A stretch of 64,000 bases of DNA, taken from Ostrinia nubilalis. Its lineage: Eukaryota; Arthropoda; Insecta; Lepidoptera; Crambidae. Each line of letters opens with the position of its first letter. Position 1 is the stretch's first letter. The stretch is taken from assembly GCF_963855985.1 (NCBI RefSeq), contig NC_087104.1, positions 3,348,001 through 3,412,000 on the forward strand, given 5' to 3'. This document shows positions 42,677-54,161 of the stretch, piece by piece. The position numbers were made by a program, and so were the translations under genes. The notes under the pieces were generated by a model. The model was not told where the DNA came from, did no database searches, and worked only from the letters and a program-made list of their open reading frames with translations.

Positions 42677-43075
42677 GATCTAAATACAGGTTCATTAATC
42701 CTTGCAAAATTGAAGATACCGATAATCAGTGCACTGTCACTTGCATTTGCGGCCAAAAATGCAAGGTCGGTGTTGCAAGACATTTCACTAGATCGCTGTC
42801 GACGGCCGATTATATCGGTCGATGGTCGCGATACTGTCGGGCGACTGACGACTGACGACTGGTTCGTCGGGGGATATCCTTTGCTGGCAGCTTGGCTGTT
42901 GGACTGGGGACACACTGCCGGCGCTAAGTTAGAAGTTGCCAAGAATAAGTACCTGCAGTGCAGTCACTGTACTAATGTTAAAGTTTCTTGCTTTGCTTCT
43001 GCTTAGCGCTGGTCTATATTATTTTACCAACGTTAAAAGGTTTTATTGGAATTATTGAAACTCACACGCACAACA

Positions 43076-43612
43076 AGGTTCTGGAGTGGAGGCCACGTAC
43101 TAGATAGCGCAGCACAAAGTGGACCGACAACCTCATAAATGTAGCAAGAAGGAGCTGGATGCAGGCCGCCACCAACCGGCCATTGTGGAAAATCATTGGG
43201 GGAGGCTTATGTTCAGCATAACCCACCACCACCCATGGTTCTTCCTGCCTCACGGCGTACGAACCGAATCTCGGGAGAGCGCGCGGGTACTTGCTCTGGA
43301 CTCTTTTCCCCGGGTGCTTTGCTACCTTTTTTACCCTACAAATTTCTCTGATCCATGTCCCTTCTCATAGTCAATTCTCCCCCTTCTGGGGCTTGACACC
43401 ACAAATACGGTACTTCGCGTCGGGCTGCTATCGTTGATAAATGTCAACTTCTTCTCATAATTTCGCCTGATTGTGTGCCAGGAGTGCGCGAACTCGCGCA
43501 GCGCGGTCCAGTTACTGCGACTACTCGTGAGGTCCTGGTGATAAACAGGTCCTTGCTTGGCTCTCATGTTCAGCAGTGGACGTCCTATGGTGAAATGATG
43601 ATGATGATGATG
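43076..43612 (+). repeat. RTE-type LINE 3' fragment, split by an R1-like insertion
   Basis: TTCTGGAGTGGAGGCCACGT through GGCCATTGTGGAAAATCATT and GGGGGAGGCTTATGTTCAGC, then a 347-bp insertion. After it the element resumes at CAGTGGACGTCCTATGGTGA and ends in GAT repeats. Confidence 0.88.
43219..43565 (-). mobile_element. R1-like LINE 3' end, 5'-truncated
   Basis: Flanked by a perfect 10-bp duplication ATGTTCAGCA (43209-43218 and 43566-43575). The minus strand reads NWTALREFAHSWHTIRRNYE and a short tail ending GGTGGTGGTGGGTTA. Same family as 16800-17507. Confidence 0.88.
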
Positions 43613-43619
43613 GGTTTTA

Positions 43620-44450
43620 TTGGAAATATTAGAACTCTGTTGTATAAATGACTATTGTGGCCATTGACTCTACTCTGGATGTTGTAACTTCAATGTTTGG
43701 ATTGAGTTACATGCACCACTTCTCAGCTCCAGTCGATATTTTGTCCTGAAGTAGCGGTAAGGCACTGTACTTATTGCACTGTGTCTATAAATGCCCTGAA
43801 AAAGCCTAAATGAATAACAGGCTTGAAATTATTATTGATTCAAGCATAAAATTGTACAGAGCTTGATGAACGTACACATTAACTTCATATGGCTGTACAG
43901 CAGCACGTGAACTTTTAATAGAACGTTTCCTGCTAAAGCTAGCTAATGTAGCCTAAGCCTAAGACAAAGAAGTCGCTAAAACTAACGCAGACAAAGTACC
44001 TACACTTACATTTTATGTGGTGACTAATAAACTCGAAATTCCGAATATAGGAAATCAAACCAGATTTTGTATTCCAAGGCTAGAAACTAGACTGTGAAAA
44101 AATTAAAAAACGCTTCCAAATTGGACGCAAGTCCGTCCGTAGTAAATACGATAGTGTTACAAAACATACTAGATTTTGTAAACCGGAGTAAAAGTTGTGA
44201 TAATAAGACCAGCTGATCTGTTAGTTCTGTCGTGCTTCAATGACGAAGGTAAAAGTTAAAATGCTTGTATTTAATATAAGGTTTTTTATTTAGATTCATC
44301 AACTAGGTATATGCCTTTAGAGCCGGCCCTAGGCCTGGGATTAGTTCTAGCTAGACAACATTCGTTACTTTCAATTCGCGAATAAGCGACTTCGCTAAGT
44401 AGCTCTATATTTGTCGAAATTACATGGCACAATCCAAGTTCAGAGATAGA
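43620..44450. other. AT-rich DNA without recognised features
   Basis: No supported gene or repeat boundary seen. Confidence 0.45.
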
Positions 44451-44457
44451 TGAACTT

Positions 44458-44650
44458 TAACTTCGAACTCCTCCCATGTTCTCCTGACTAATTTCGTTGC
44501 GGGTCCAGTGACAGTTTAACTTTCCCCCGGGACAAACTTGACTTTCACTGGTTGGGTTTTTATAGGCGGTTGGGACAGTTCAGCGTGGGTCATCCAAGCT
44601 GTAGATCCTGTCTGCACAGGAGTTGCAGCAGTGGGAATAGTCCCGTTATC
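44458..44650 (+). repeat. Dispersed repeat Z, copy 2
   Basis: CTTCGAACTCCTCCCATGTT to GTAGATCCTGTCTGCACAGG, uninterrupted at the CAGTTTAACTTT site; it has extra bases near TTGGGACAGTTCAGCG. Confidence 0.75.
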
Positions 44651-44944
44651 TATTAACTTAGCACTAGATCAAGATTGTCTGGACGCCATTTTAGTTAGTA
44701 TTGATCGGCCATTTTGACCAAACTTTTAAAATGTCCTTCGGCATTTGGCACCTCTCGCCACCAGGCGCCCGCCGCCCTGACGCCGCTTATTGCCACTTTG
44801 TGCCTGGAACATCATTCCTTTCACTCCATCCCAGAGCTTTGTGTGTATGTCAGTGTCAGTTCAATATTGAGGTTCCAAAACTTAACTCCGACCAACGCTA
44901 CTTCGACATTGCGTTACCCGACACCATTTAATTTAGACTTGACT

Positions 44945-45078
44945 TTATCCTACTATCCTACTAATATTATAAAGGCGAAAGTTTGGATGTCTAGATGTCA
45001 TGATGTCTGGATGTTTGTTACTCTTTCACGCGAAAACTACTGAACGGATTTTGTTGAAACTTTACAGTATTATTGTTA
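44945..45078 (-). repeat. Dispersed repeat A, copy 2 (partial)
   Basis: CTACTAATATTATAAAGGCG, then GGATGTCTGGATGTTTGTTA and ACTACTGAACGGATTTTG, the reverse complement of part of 32360-32556. It stops at ACAGTATTATTGTTAATAAC, just before the tRNA-like sequence. Confidence 0.7.
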
Positions 45079-45099
45079 ATAACTTGAAAAAATCTAACT

Positions 45100-45171
45100 G
45101 CCTAAGACGGGAATCGAACCCACGACCTTTCGCTTGCCGGGCGACTGCTCTTCCATGTGAGCTACTTAGAC
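45100..45171 (-). tRNA. tRNA-like 72-nt cloverleaf, possibly a SINE head
   Basis: The minus strand folds as acceptor GTCTAAG/CTTAGGC (7 pairs with one G-U), D stem GCTC/GAGC, anticodon stem GTCGC/GCGAA (4 pairs plus mismatch), loop CCGGCAA, and T arm GTGGG-TTCGATT-CCCGT. A and B boxes are present. The anticodon would read GGC (alanine), but position 33 is C, not the universal U. A decayed relative lies at 62831-62923. This suggests a tRNA-derived SINE head or pseudogene more than a working tRNA. Confidence 0.5.
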
Positions 45172-45239
45172 ACTGGGTGAACTAAGTCTTGACTTAAGTC
45201 AACCAATGCGTTTTTGAGTAGTCAATAGTCAATAGTGTC

Positions 45240-46790
45240 GGAGTAACCTAATATCGAAGAAAAAGAAACCTTTGTTCTTTGTTAGAAGTTCAGTTAGTAC
45301 GCCCAGTATTGAATCTCATTTAAAAGTTTGTTTAAAACTTATTTTTTAGATCTCAATCGACTCTACATTAATTTCTAAAGCTGCAATATTTGTTTTTGTA
45401 TTTAGATATTATTATCGTAATATCAATGTCGATATGTAAAATACACAGACAGATATTTGAATAAGCAAACATGTATACGCAAAATCTCGTAATGTCTGTA
45501 TACGTAGATATTATGAAATCTTGCATTATATTGAGGTAAGCTTGCGTGCCGCGCCAGGTCTCCGTCTACTGTAAATGGATTTACACGATAATACTCTACT
45601 AGTTTTTTGCATTATTATTGAATTAATCTCTGCAAAGTATTTTTTTATGATCGATTGTCTTGCTTCTTTGGGGTACTAGCAAAGTCTTAATATTTAGGCA
45701 ATTTTGGAAATATTTATCATTTGTAATTAATTACGTATTTCATACATTCATACATAATGTGAGAAAACAAATAGTTAGAAACAGTAATAAAAAAAATCCA
45801 ATTATTGTAGGAGTCTCCTAAAATCGATGAACTTACAAGTAAACACGTTTTGAAAAATATTTGTGGTTAAAAATTCGTTGTGAAGCTCACTTCCAATTGC
45901 AGACGAGTTATGGTTAAGAAAGTGTTTCTAATAAAAGACCTAATTTATTGTATTAAAACATTTAATTAATTGTGGTGAATTTAAATCACTGTAGTTCTAA
46001 ATCGCGAGGTGTAAATCTGTTTATCACCTTCACGCGTCGTACACTCTTGTAACCGCACATTTCGGCAACTCCGTTGGGTGTTTGTCTCGCACATTCTCAG
46101 TAAACAAAATTAATGAATTCTCACAATTAAACAAATACAATTTTCTTACAAATACCGAAATCAAGAAATTTTTGATTAAGGCGTAGACTCTACACGCCTA
46201 AGTGTAGAGTTTGAAAAATGCTAGGTTTTACAGTTTACTTAAGATCTGATATTTCTTTTTCTCAATGCTAGCCATTATGGTATCGTCTTGCCAACATTTT
46301 AATAACAAATGTTTTTAGTGGGATCAGAATTGACTAGTTTTGCTCATCAAAGTACCTAATCGCTATTAATAACTTACTTTGTGTCTCTTGGTTAATCGAA
46401 TGAAAAGAAGTAAGTTTTTGTGTAATGCATTGCGTTTTGCGTGTCTCGCGGTCAAGCGCGAGCGTGACTTGTGCATTAGTTCCGCAAAGTCCGTTGACAT
46501 TTGCTTATATTCATGATGAAATGACTCTTTCTTCAGTTAATGTAATCGATTACTAAAGTCAATGTAGGTATTTGTTGAATTTATAGAATGTTTATTCCCT
46601 TTAGATTTCCTTCGGATCTCCTCATTTTTCTTTTAATCAATATTCCGCACATAGCACGCTTCATTGCATTTTAGACTAATGCTAGACTTACCTAGTATTT
46701 AATACAAATGTATTATGCGCTGTCAATGTATGTAATTTGAATTGTACAATCGATTGCGTAACTAATTGGTACTGAGTTCTTTATAATTAA
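45240..46790. other. AT-rich DNA without recognised features
   Basis: No ORF or repeat that I can name. Confidence 0.5.
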
Positions 46791-46794
46791 TCCT

Positions 46795-47502
46795 ACTTCC
46801 TACTTAATATTATAAATGCGAAAGTTTGGATGTCTGGATGTCAGGATGTCTGGATGTTTGTTACTCTTTCACACAAAAACTACTGAACGGATTTTTATGA
46901 AACTTTACAGTATTATTGTTTACTAGCGGCCGCCCGCGACTTCGTACGCGTGGATCCCGTTTTACCCCCTTCATCTATCTTACGCGGTTTAGATTTTTTC
47001 ATACAAATGTTTTTTTCCGCTAACTCCCGTTCCCGTGGGAATTTTGCAATATCCTTTTGTAACTAAGCTTCAAGTTTACTAAGGTACCTGCATGCCAAAT
47101 TTCAAGCGTCTAACTTAAGCGGTTTAGATTTTTCATACAAAACGATTTTCCCGCTAATTCCCATTCCCGTGGGAATTCCTAAGTATCCTATAACCTGCCC
47201 AGGAGTATGAAGAATAATTGTACCAAGTTTCGTTAAAATCCGTCGAGTAGTTTTTGTTTCTATAAGGAACATACAGACAGACAGACAGACAAAAATTTTA
47301 CTGATTGCATTTTTGGCATCAGTATTGATCACTAATCACCCCCTGATAGTTATTTTGAAAATATATTTAATTTACAGAATTGACCTCTCTACAGATTTAT
47401 TATAAGTATAGATAACCCAAAATAACATATAGGCTATAAACTATGACGATCTGTGACAAACTAAATTTCACGCGGGTGAAGCCGCGGGCAAAAGCTAGTA
47501 AA
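46795..47502 (-). repeat. Dispersed repeat A, copy 3, split by repeat B
   Basis: Repeat A (GGATGTCTGGATGTTTGTTA ... ACAGTATTATTGTT and, after the gap, AACCCAAAATAACATATAGG ... CCGCGGGCAAAAGCTAGTA) is interrupted at about 46922-47412 by another repeat. That one begins ACTAGCGGCCGCCCGCGACT and ends TTATTATAAGTATAGAT, with CCCGTTCCCGTGGGAATT-type motifs twice and a CAGA microsatellite. The intact form at 32440 shows the break lies within GGGTTACAAACAATAATAC. Confidence 0.7.
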
Positions 47503-47867
47503 TTATTAGGTATTAAGTGAGTCATTAACCAATAACGAACTATTAGTTTAAAATTACTGCGAAATTAGATTAAAAAAAATAAACACCCGCTTATCCAAGA
47601 CTTAATTGCAGGTATAAAGATCGCATAAATCAGTTAGCACATTCATAACAATCATTTTTTATTCACAGACACGTAATAGCGATTACGATATTCAAATTTG
47701 ACATGAGGCCTACTTATCTGTGTGTAATTAACCCGTGTATGGTGCCATACTTACCCAAGTGGTTAGGCCGGCTGCAGGCTTACGATTTTGTTGCGTAGAC
47801 TGCGGCAAAGGTTCCGGCAAAGTCTTTGTCCGGAATCCCACTGTTCCCTTCCACTTATTGCGACTTC

Positions 47868-48340
47868 GAACTTCGAACTCCTCCTATGTTCTTCTGATTA
47901 ATTTCGTTGCGGGTCCAATGACAGTTTAACTTCCCCCCGGGACAAACTTGACCTTCACTGGTTGGGTTTTTATTGGCGGTCAAGCTGTAGATCCTGGCTA
48001 CACAGGTGTTGCTGTGGTGGGAAAGAGAGGTGGGAATAGTCGCGTTCCACTTATGGCGAGTGACGGAGCCTCTTTTTAGTGGGTATGTCTCATCCTTCTG
48101 ACTTAGGGAGCTCACATAACTTGCCCTGTCCTTGCGGGATAGGTATGCAATTCAATCCATTTTTCACATGAAAAAAGAGTATCATAGGACCATCGCCGTG
48201 AATGTCGTAAGGGGTGACGTGGATGTCCAACCCGTGGCTAGAACGGGCAGTAGAGGCTCAATCCACCATGTGACTCTGGTAAATGTCATGTTTCTGCAAT
48301 GGAAACTAAGTGACCTGATGATGACGATGATGATGCGTAT
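47868..48340 (+). repeat. Dispersed repeat Z, copy 3 (longest)
   Basis: CTTCGAACTCCTCCTATGTT through CAGTTTAACTTCCCCCCGGG and GTAGATCCTGGCTACACAGG, then further sequence to a GATGATGACGATGATGATG tail, which suggests retroposon origin. Confidence 0.65.
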
Positions 48341-48349
48341 ATATACATA

Positions 48350-49600
48350 TATTGGCGACGCAGTGCAAAGCAGAGCTTAAATGGCATGAAATTAATATGG
48401 TTTGAATGTTATTGGGAAATTTCCTACATTATCGATACAGAATCGATACTGACATTGGCATTTATTAATATTTATAAGGTTTTCTGATCTTCTCATCACA
48501 TTATTCACGCTTGCATAATGCTCTTCCTATTGATTATACTCTTCTCATTCGCAAAACTACAAAGTCATGATGAATATGAATAATCATATCAAGGTAGGAA
48601 TCATTTCGAAGTAGGCAGTGTACTTTTGTAGTATATTCCGTACTACAACAATACGTACAATACTATACATATTACGTATTGTAGGTATACTACAACCGTT
48701 ATATACCGGTTTCATAATAAATGACAATGTAGTTAAAGCAAAGTAACTAGTCCGGGGGGACCAGTAGGTTATGATCACTTATATGGGGCTCTCCCTGCCA
48801 GATAGGTAGGCAGGGCCTACCCACTAAAACCTCCAAAGTCTCTGGGTTCTGCGAGTTCTTGTCCGAAAAGTTCAATAAACTTATTTTTTGCGACTATACT
48901 TTGCGATTAAGTAGTCCATGTGCGAATGGCCGCTGTTGTTCAAATTTAGCATGGCGGCATGGTTTCTGGCAAACAGAAGGAGAAAGTGCGCGTGCGCCGG
49001 CCGCGAGACGGACCGCGTTGTGCGCAAGTCACCTTGAAAATCTACGGCTTTAAGAAAACCAGTCTTCGGGCTCTCTTTTTGTCTTTAATCATGCTTTGGC
49101 AGGAGTAAATCAATCAAATAAATTATCCAATAACTTAGTGATTTTTCAGACCCTGTAAAATTTTGGAAACTTCCTTCGGCCCTCCAATTACTGCTGAGAA
49201 AATTGGCTAACATTGTACTGTAGTTTTTGATATAGTCAATAAATTGGGGTTCGTTTCTCACCTTAGGTAATTCAATTTTTTCAGGTTATCTTCTTTTAAA
49301 ATTTTCACCAAAATTAAACCTCTACACCCAGCTATATTTAATGATACTAAAAAGGTCTTTCGATAGTCTATTAAGTAAAAAAAAAACCACATAAAGACCT
49401 ATGTTGACTTTGTAGTTTAAGGATTTTGGTCTAAATAAAAAATGTATTTCTTTCAAAACGCTGGTTTTTAAAATTCCATAAAATCAGGAAGTTGTATTTC
49501 AAAGCTTTTGCAATCTTTAACTGCATAAAGCTTGAGTTACGTGGCGCGTAAGTGCATACCGCCGACCGGTGACGCAACACCCGTACTTTTCACTCGATTA
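48350..49600. other. Mostly AT-rich DNA, no recognised gene
   Basis: A GC-richer patch at about 48945-49035 (GTGCGCGTGCGCCGGCCGCG) has no recognised coding content. Confidence 0.45.
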
Positions 49601-49643
49601 CGGCTTATACAAGACGACATTGAGACCGACTGACCGCGTTCCT

Positions 49644-50241
49644 ATGAGACCAAAGGTCGTGAGCTCTATCAGTTCTTCCCGGAGGTGGCTGGTAGGCTCA
49701 GCATGCGCTGGGTCCAACCGGACTATGTGACCTCGCAGATACTCACTGGACACGGGTGCTTCAATAAAAGGCTGAGCGACATGAAGCTGCGAGAGGGGAG
49801 TATGTGTGAGTGCGGCGAGAGTGAGGAGGACAGGCACCACGTTCTGTGGTACTGTCCCCTGTATGAAGACCTGCGGTGGGAGATGCTGAGTGGGATAGCG
49901 CTCTCGGAGGGCTACGGTCCTGCGTGGTACCCCGATCTTGTCAGCTCGGAGGCGAACTTCGCGCGGCTGCGAGGTTTCGCGCACGCGTGGCACAGGAGGC
50001 GGAACGGACAGACGCCTAGCGGCCAGGCACCGGATGGTGCCAACGTGTCAGTAGAGTCCATGCCCCAGAAGGGGGAGAGTGGCAAGGGACAAATGGACAA
50101 AGATTAAAGAACTTGTAGAGAGTCAAGAATTGCGCGCGGTGGAGTGCAATCTGCCGTAGGCAGCCGCAATTCCGCGCGCATCTCTCAAGATTCGGCCACA
50201 ATAACCGCGAGGTTGGTATGGCCATGGGTGGTGGTGGGATT
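49644..50241 (+). mobile_element. R1-like LINE 3' end, 5'-truncated
   Basis: Perfect 13-bp duplications TGACCGCGTTCCT at 49631-49643 and 50242-50254. The coding part reads MKLREGSMCECGESEEDRHH and VLWYCPLYEDLRWEM, the cysteine-histidine motif at the C-terminus of R1-clade proteins, and then FAHAWHRRRN. It stops at a TAA (50105), followed by a 3' UTR ending GGTGGTGGTGGGAT without poly(A). The ORF is open for 140 codons, so the insertion is young. Confidence 0.9.
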
Positions 50242-50249
50242 TGACCGCG

Positions 50250-50552
50250 TTCCTGTGTGACGTAGGGCGCATCCGCCGACACTCCCGCGCATGTAGTTAC
50301 AACTTCTGTTGATTATTGTTTCAATAGTGAGGGGTGAGAGGTTAACATTAATATTATTGAAGGTATTCATAAGTAATCTGGAATCAATTTGTCAAATATT
50401 TCAAGTTCCTGTGTGACTAGGGTGTATCTGCCGACACTCCCGCGCACAACTTCTGATGATTGTTTCAATAGCGAGGGGTGAGAGGTTAACATTAATATTA
50501 TTGAGGGCATTCATAAGTAATCAGGAATCTATTAATTTGTCAAATGTTTATC
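50250..50552. repeat. Two tandem copies of a 155-bp unit
   Basis: CCTGTGTGACGTAGGGCGCA... and CCTGTGTGACTAGGGTGTAT... begin two units that share GCCGACACTCCCGCGCA, GAGGGGTGAGAGGTTAACAT and ATTCATAAGTAATC. The R1-like element landed at the edge of the first unit. Confidence 0.85.
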
Positions 50553-50559
50553 CACTAAT

Positions 50560-51740
50560 ATCTATGCTGAACAATTACTTGCTAAGTGTAACATAAGTCC
50601 GGTGCATGAATGTTACGATTCAGGAAGTGAATCGAAGTGATTTTCGCTCTTAGCGACTTTTTTTTTTCATTTTTCATTTGGTGTTCTCTTCAGCCTATCA
50701 TAATGATCCATTAGTTAGAAAGAAAAAATATTTATTTGGTTCAAACACAGTTACTTTACAAAATATTGACAAGATCTGCCCAGCATTTTTTATTGAAGTA
50801 CCTACCATATTACAACTTGTTTTTCAGTATTACTTATTATTCGTTTTCAGCAACTGAATATTAGTGTATGTTTTCGTTTTCAGTCACTTTATTATTAAAC
50901 TTACAATAATTTACAGGTTCGTACATTTTTGGAAAGAATTAATTCAACAACTGGACATTTTAATTCGTTGTCTTCGATGGTTTTATTGTTCGTAATTACT
51001 AAAACTGTGGATAATGATAAATACCTATTCAAGAATGTTATTCTTAAATTCAAGGTTTTCGATGGATCTAACGAAATAAATTATAGAAGCATGTAAACGA
51101 GCCTTAAATTGTGGGTCACTGTATATTTTAAGCATGGAAGCGCATACGGAATTGTGATAAAATCATTCGGAAGACGCGTGTGGTGTAAGGAATAGGCTTT
51201 CATCAATTAACAGAAGTTAATTAGGTATATCTGTTACGGTCAAAGTGATAAATGTGAAAATTATGAATAATCGCCGGTTATTATGAATAATTACCGCATG
51301 ATTTGGTAAATGTGATTAATATGAGGTCATTTATGTGTGTATAAAACTAAATAGGCGGCTTAGGGGTGGCCCAAGGGCCACCCCCGCCGCACCTTAACCT
51401 ATTTTTCACTTTAAATCAAAACATTATGTTATAGGCATCATGGAAAAGTAATATTATGCAAGAAACAATCCAAACTCATTATGCCAAATATATTAATATA
51501 TGATATCAAAACGTTCAAAAGTTTGGCTGTACATGAGCACGTACACAAGATGTTGTTCTCTTTTATGAAATTTGTTAGTACTAAGGTTGAATTATTAAAT
51601 AATCACTGTTAAATGTGATTAATTTATCACTTTTACCGCGACTGTCGGTAATTATTCATAATAACCGGTTATTATTAATAATTTTCAATTTATCACATTA
51701 ACCGTAACATATCCAAGTCGAGAGAGGGATTCAACGTATC
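50560..51740. other. AT-rich DNA without recognised genes
   Basis: A retroposon-type tail (AGAAAGAAAAAATATTTATT) lies near 50720. A possible palindromic stretch runs from ATTAGGTATATCTGTTACGG (51220) to CCGTAACATATCCAAG (51705) with ATTATGAATAATCGCCGGTT internally. No ORF. Confidence 0.45.
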
Positions 51741-51747
51741 GCTATTG

Positions 51748-51832
51748 CACCTTCGGGACTATTCCCACCGCTGCAACTCCTGTGTAGCCAGTATCTACAG
51801 CTTGACCGCCAATAAAAACCCAACTAGTGAAT
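51748..51832 (-). repeat. Dispersed repeat Z fragment
   Basis: CGGGACTATTCCCACCGCTG to CTTGACCGCCAATAAAAACC is the reverse complement of the right part of repeat Z. Confidence 0.7.
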
Positions 51833-51861
51833 ATGCACTTTGTTCTTTGTTCGTGTTAACC

Positions 51862-51955
51862 AAATGACGTCCACTGCTGGACAAAGGCCTCCCCAAGGAT
51901 ATTCACAACGACTGGTACTGCGCTGCCCACATCCAGGCGCTTCCCGCGACTAGAT
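51862..51955 (-). repeat. RTE-type LINE 3' fragment
   Basis: CAAATGACGTCCACTGCTGG and CATCCAGGCGCTTCCCGCGA on the + strand, as in other RTE 3' ends. Confidence 0.75.
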
Positions 51956-52299
51956 TCTAGACCAGTGGCCTAATTCACGTACATATTATGACAGTCAAGA
52001 TTTCGCTGACGTTCAGAAGTCGACCCATTGAAAAACAGTTTCTCGAGAGAATCGCAACTCAATGTTTTGTTGTCGTTGAAGTTTTGTTACGTGAATAAGG
52101 CTACAGATCGTTGGTCTAGTCTAGAAGCTAGATGCAGTTACTTAAGATGGCTATTAGCTCAAGATAAGATACTGTGATAACAAGCTGTTTCTAATTTTGG
52201 TTATTTCTACACTAATGTAACTAATGTTACATAGAGGAAATATTAGATTTTTTGTTTGTATTGAATAAACTCCGAAAATTATTTCACCATTAGAATCCT

Positions 52300-52425
52300 A
52301 CATTTTTTCTGGCTTATTTTAGGCGGTACGAAACTCGCAGGGTCAGCTAGTTTATGTTGTTGTAAGTAGTCTAAGGATGTTTGGACTAAATAAAAATATT
52401 TTCTTTTCTTTCTTTCTTTCAAATA
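52300..52425 (+). repeat. Retroposon 3' end with CTTT tail
   Basis: GACTAAATAAAAATATTTTC followed by CTTT repeats, a tail type like the one next to FEM1B exon D. Confidence 0.45.
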
Positions 52426-52737
52426 CTCATACGTTACCGCTTGCCGTCTCTGCCTTAACCCATCATGCGTGTGTCATACATTTTCACATACGTCCGACGT
52501 AGTGATGTTCCTCGTCAAATGACCGGTTGCACAACTTGTATGACTGTCAGCAAGTCAGCAAATGTCAAGCTGTTATGTTGAATTGATCAATTAATGCGAA
52601 CCAATGTGAACTATTGACCGGTAATGTGGATTGTGGACTGGGAAATGGTATCGTTAACCTTTGATTTAGATGATAACGGTATGTGGTGTAATTTGAAACT
52701 AGGTGAAATTTCACTTTAACAACCCTTTAAAGTTTAA

Positions 52738-52857
52738 GGCTGAGTTGCATCACCTAACTTTAAACATAAATATAACGATAACCGGTATTTTTGTATGCAG
52801 TTTGTCAATTTTTTTACGTTTGTTACAGTAAAAGTAAGATAGCGTGCAACCCAGCCC
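52738..52857. mobile_element. MITE with GGCTGGGTTGCACC termini, copy 1
   Basis: GGCTGAGTTGCATCACCTAA and AGATAGCGTGCAACCCAGCC are inverted, with TAA on each side. About 120 bp. Confidence 0.8.
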
Positions 52858-52988
52858 TAAGTTATATGAAAATAATGTAATATAATAACGTCATTACGAT
52901 CAAAGTATTAGGTATTTTAAATGTATACCTTGGTAAACGTAATCAGTTAATGACATATTATTTTACGTTACGTTGCATTGCAGTATAA

Positions 52989-53105
52989 GGCTGGGTTGCA
53001 CCATCTTACTTTGACGTTGACGAACGTCAAAAGTCTGTCAAACTCCATACAAAAATGCTGGTTATCGTTATAGTTACTGTTAAAGTTTGGTGGTGCAACT
53101 CAGCC
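52989..53105. mobile_element. MITE with GGCTGGGTTGCACC termini, copy 2
   Basis: GGCTGGGTTGCACCATCTTA and TTTGGTGGTGCAACTCAGCC are inverted, with TAA at 52986-52988 and 53106-53108, a PIF/Harbinger-type 3-bp duplication. The centre ACGTCAAAAGTCTGTCAAAC is shared with copy 3. Confidence 0.85.
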
Positions 53106-53109
53106 TAAG

Positions 53110-54160
53110 TACTGCAATACAGAAAAAAACCAAACACAGTACATAGAAACTGCGCTCATTCTTTTTATTTTTTTATTTATTTATTTAACACTCAAATTGC
53201 TAAACAATTTTCTACTAAACTAATAAAGCATTATTCTCCGAAGGAGCTTTACGAAGCTTATTATCAAATTATATTGTCTGCAAAAGTTCTAGGCCAATTT
53301 GACACACAATAACAGTAAATTGGGCATTCTACGATTAACGTATTGTTAACCATTTTTGGTAATGAGTTTATTGAGGCAAATCATTTTCGCTGACATTTGA
53401 AGTGTTAAGCTTGGAACAGTATTGACCTGTGGGTCGAATATTTGACCATTCATGGCTGCAGGATTGTTTAGCTAAAAAGAAGCATAAAAGGAGGACAATA
53501 CTTTTAAGAGAAATGCCCTACATTTCTTTTAGTTTTTCTTTAGCTGTAGCTCCATGGAGTAGTAATTTGCTAGAGTTTCACAAAATCACGAAGGATGTGC
53601 GTAAAAATCATTCAATGGTGTCAACGAAATGTTGTTCAATTTCCATAATTATTTCAACGGCGTTGAGATTCCACTACATAGGAGGACGACCCTCTCTTAT
53701 TTACCAGAGGAGGTCTTCCTAAACCCTGTGGCAAAGATGCCATTAGTTAGATGTGCCATCATCTGTGTTGATCTATGAAGAAATTCATTAGGTACGCCTA
53801 TTAGCAATGAAGAGATTTGAATCAATATTATTGCACAGTAATGATAGCTTTATAACGATTGGCATTTATGAATGCGACTAAAGACTTGTGTAATTACATC
53901 AACGTAGGAATATAATATACTTAGTTATCTAATTACTGATAGTCCATCAAATTCTCAAGTTTTGAGCATCTTCAGTTACGGCATTGCCTGGTTGATGGCC
54001 TCTCAAACTAAATGCCAATCCAAGCATTAAATAGTTTTATGATTATGAATATCATTTTCATAATTATTATTTGGTAATATCACCTGAAAGTAGGTACCTA
54101 ATTACGTTTTCAATTATTACTATTTTCAGTAATACTGGGTGTTTTGGGATAATATCTTAA
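53110..54160. other. AT-rich DNA without recognised genes
   Basis: A 97-codon + strand ORF at 53429-53722 has no family resemblance I can see and AT-rich codon use; probably chance. Confidence 0.4.
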
Positions 54161-54161
54161 T

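Noticed and set aside
44701..45043. ORFs of 76 and 109 codons near 44.7 kb
   Set aside because: They overlap in different frames, run into repeat A and show no recognisable domain.
53429..53722. 97-codon ORF as a gene
   Set aside because: AT-biased codons, no domain, no conserved pattern, in repeat-poor AT-rich DNA.
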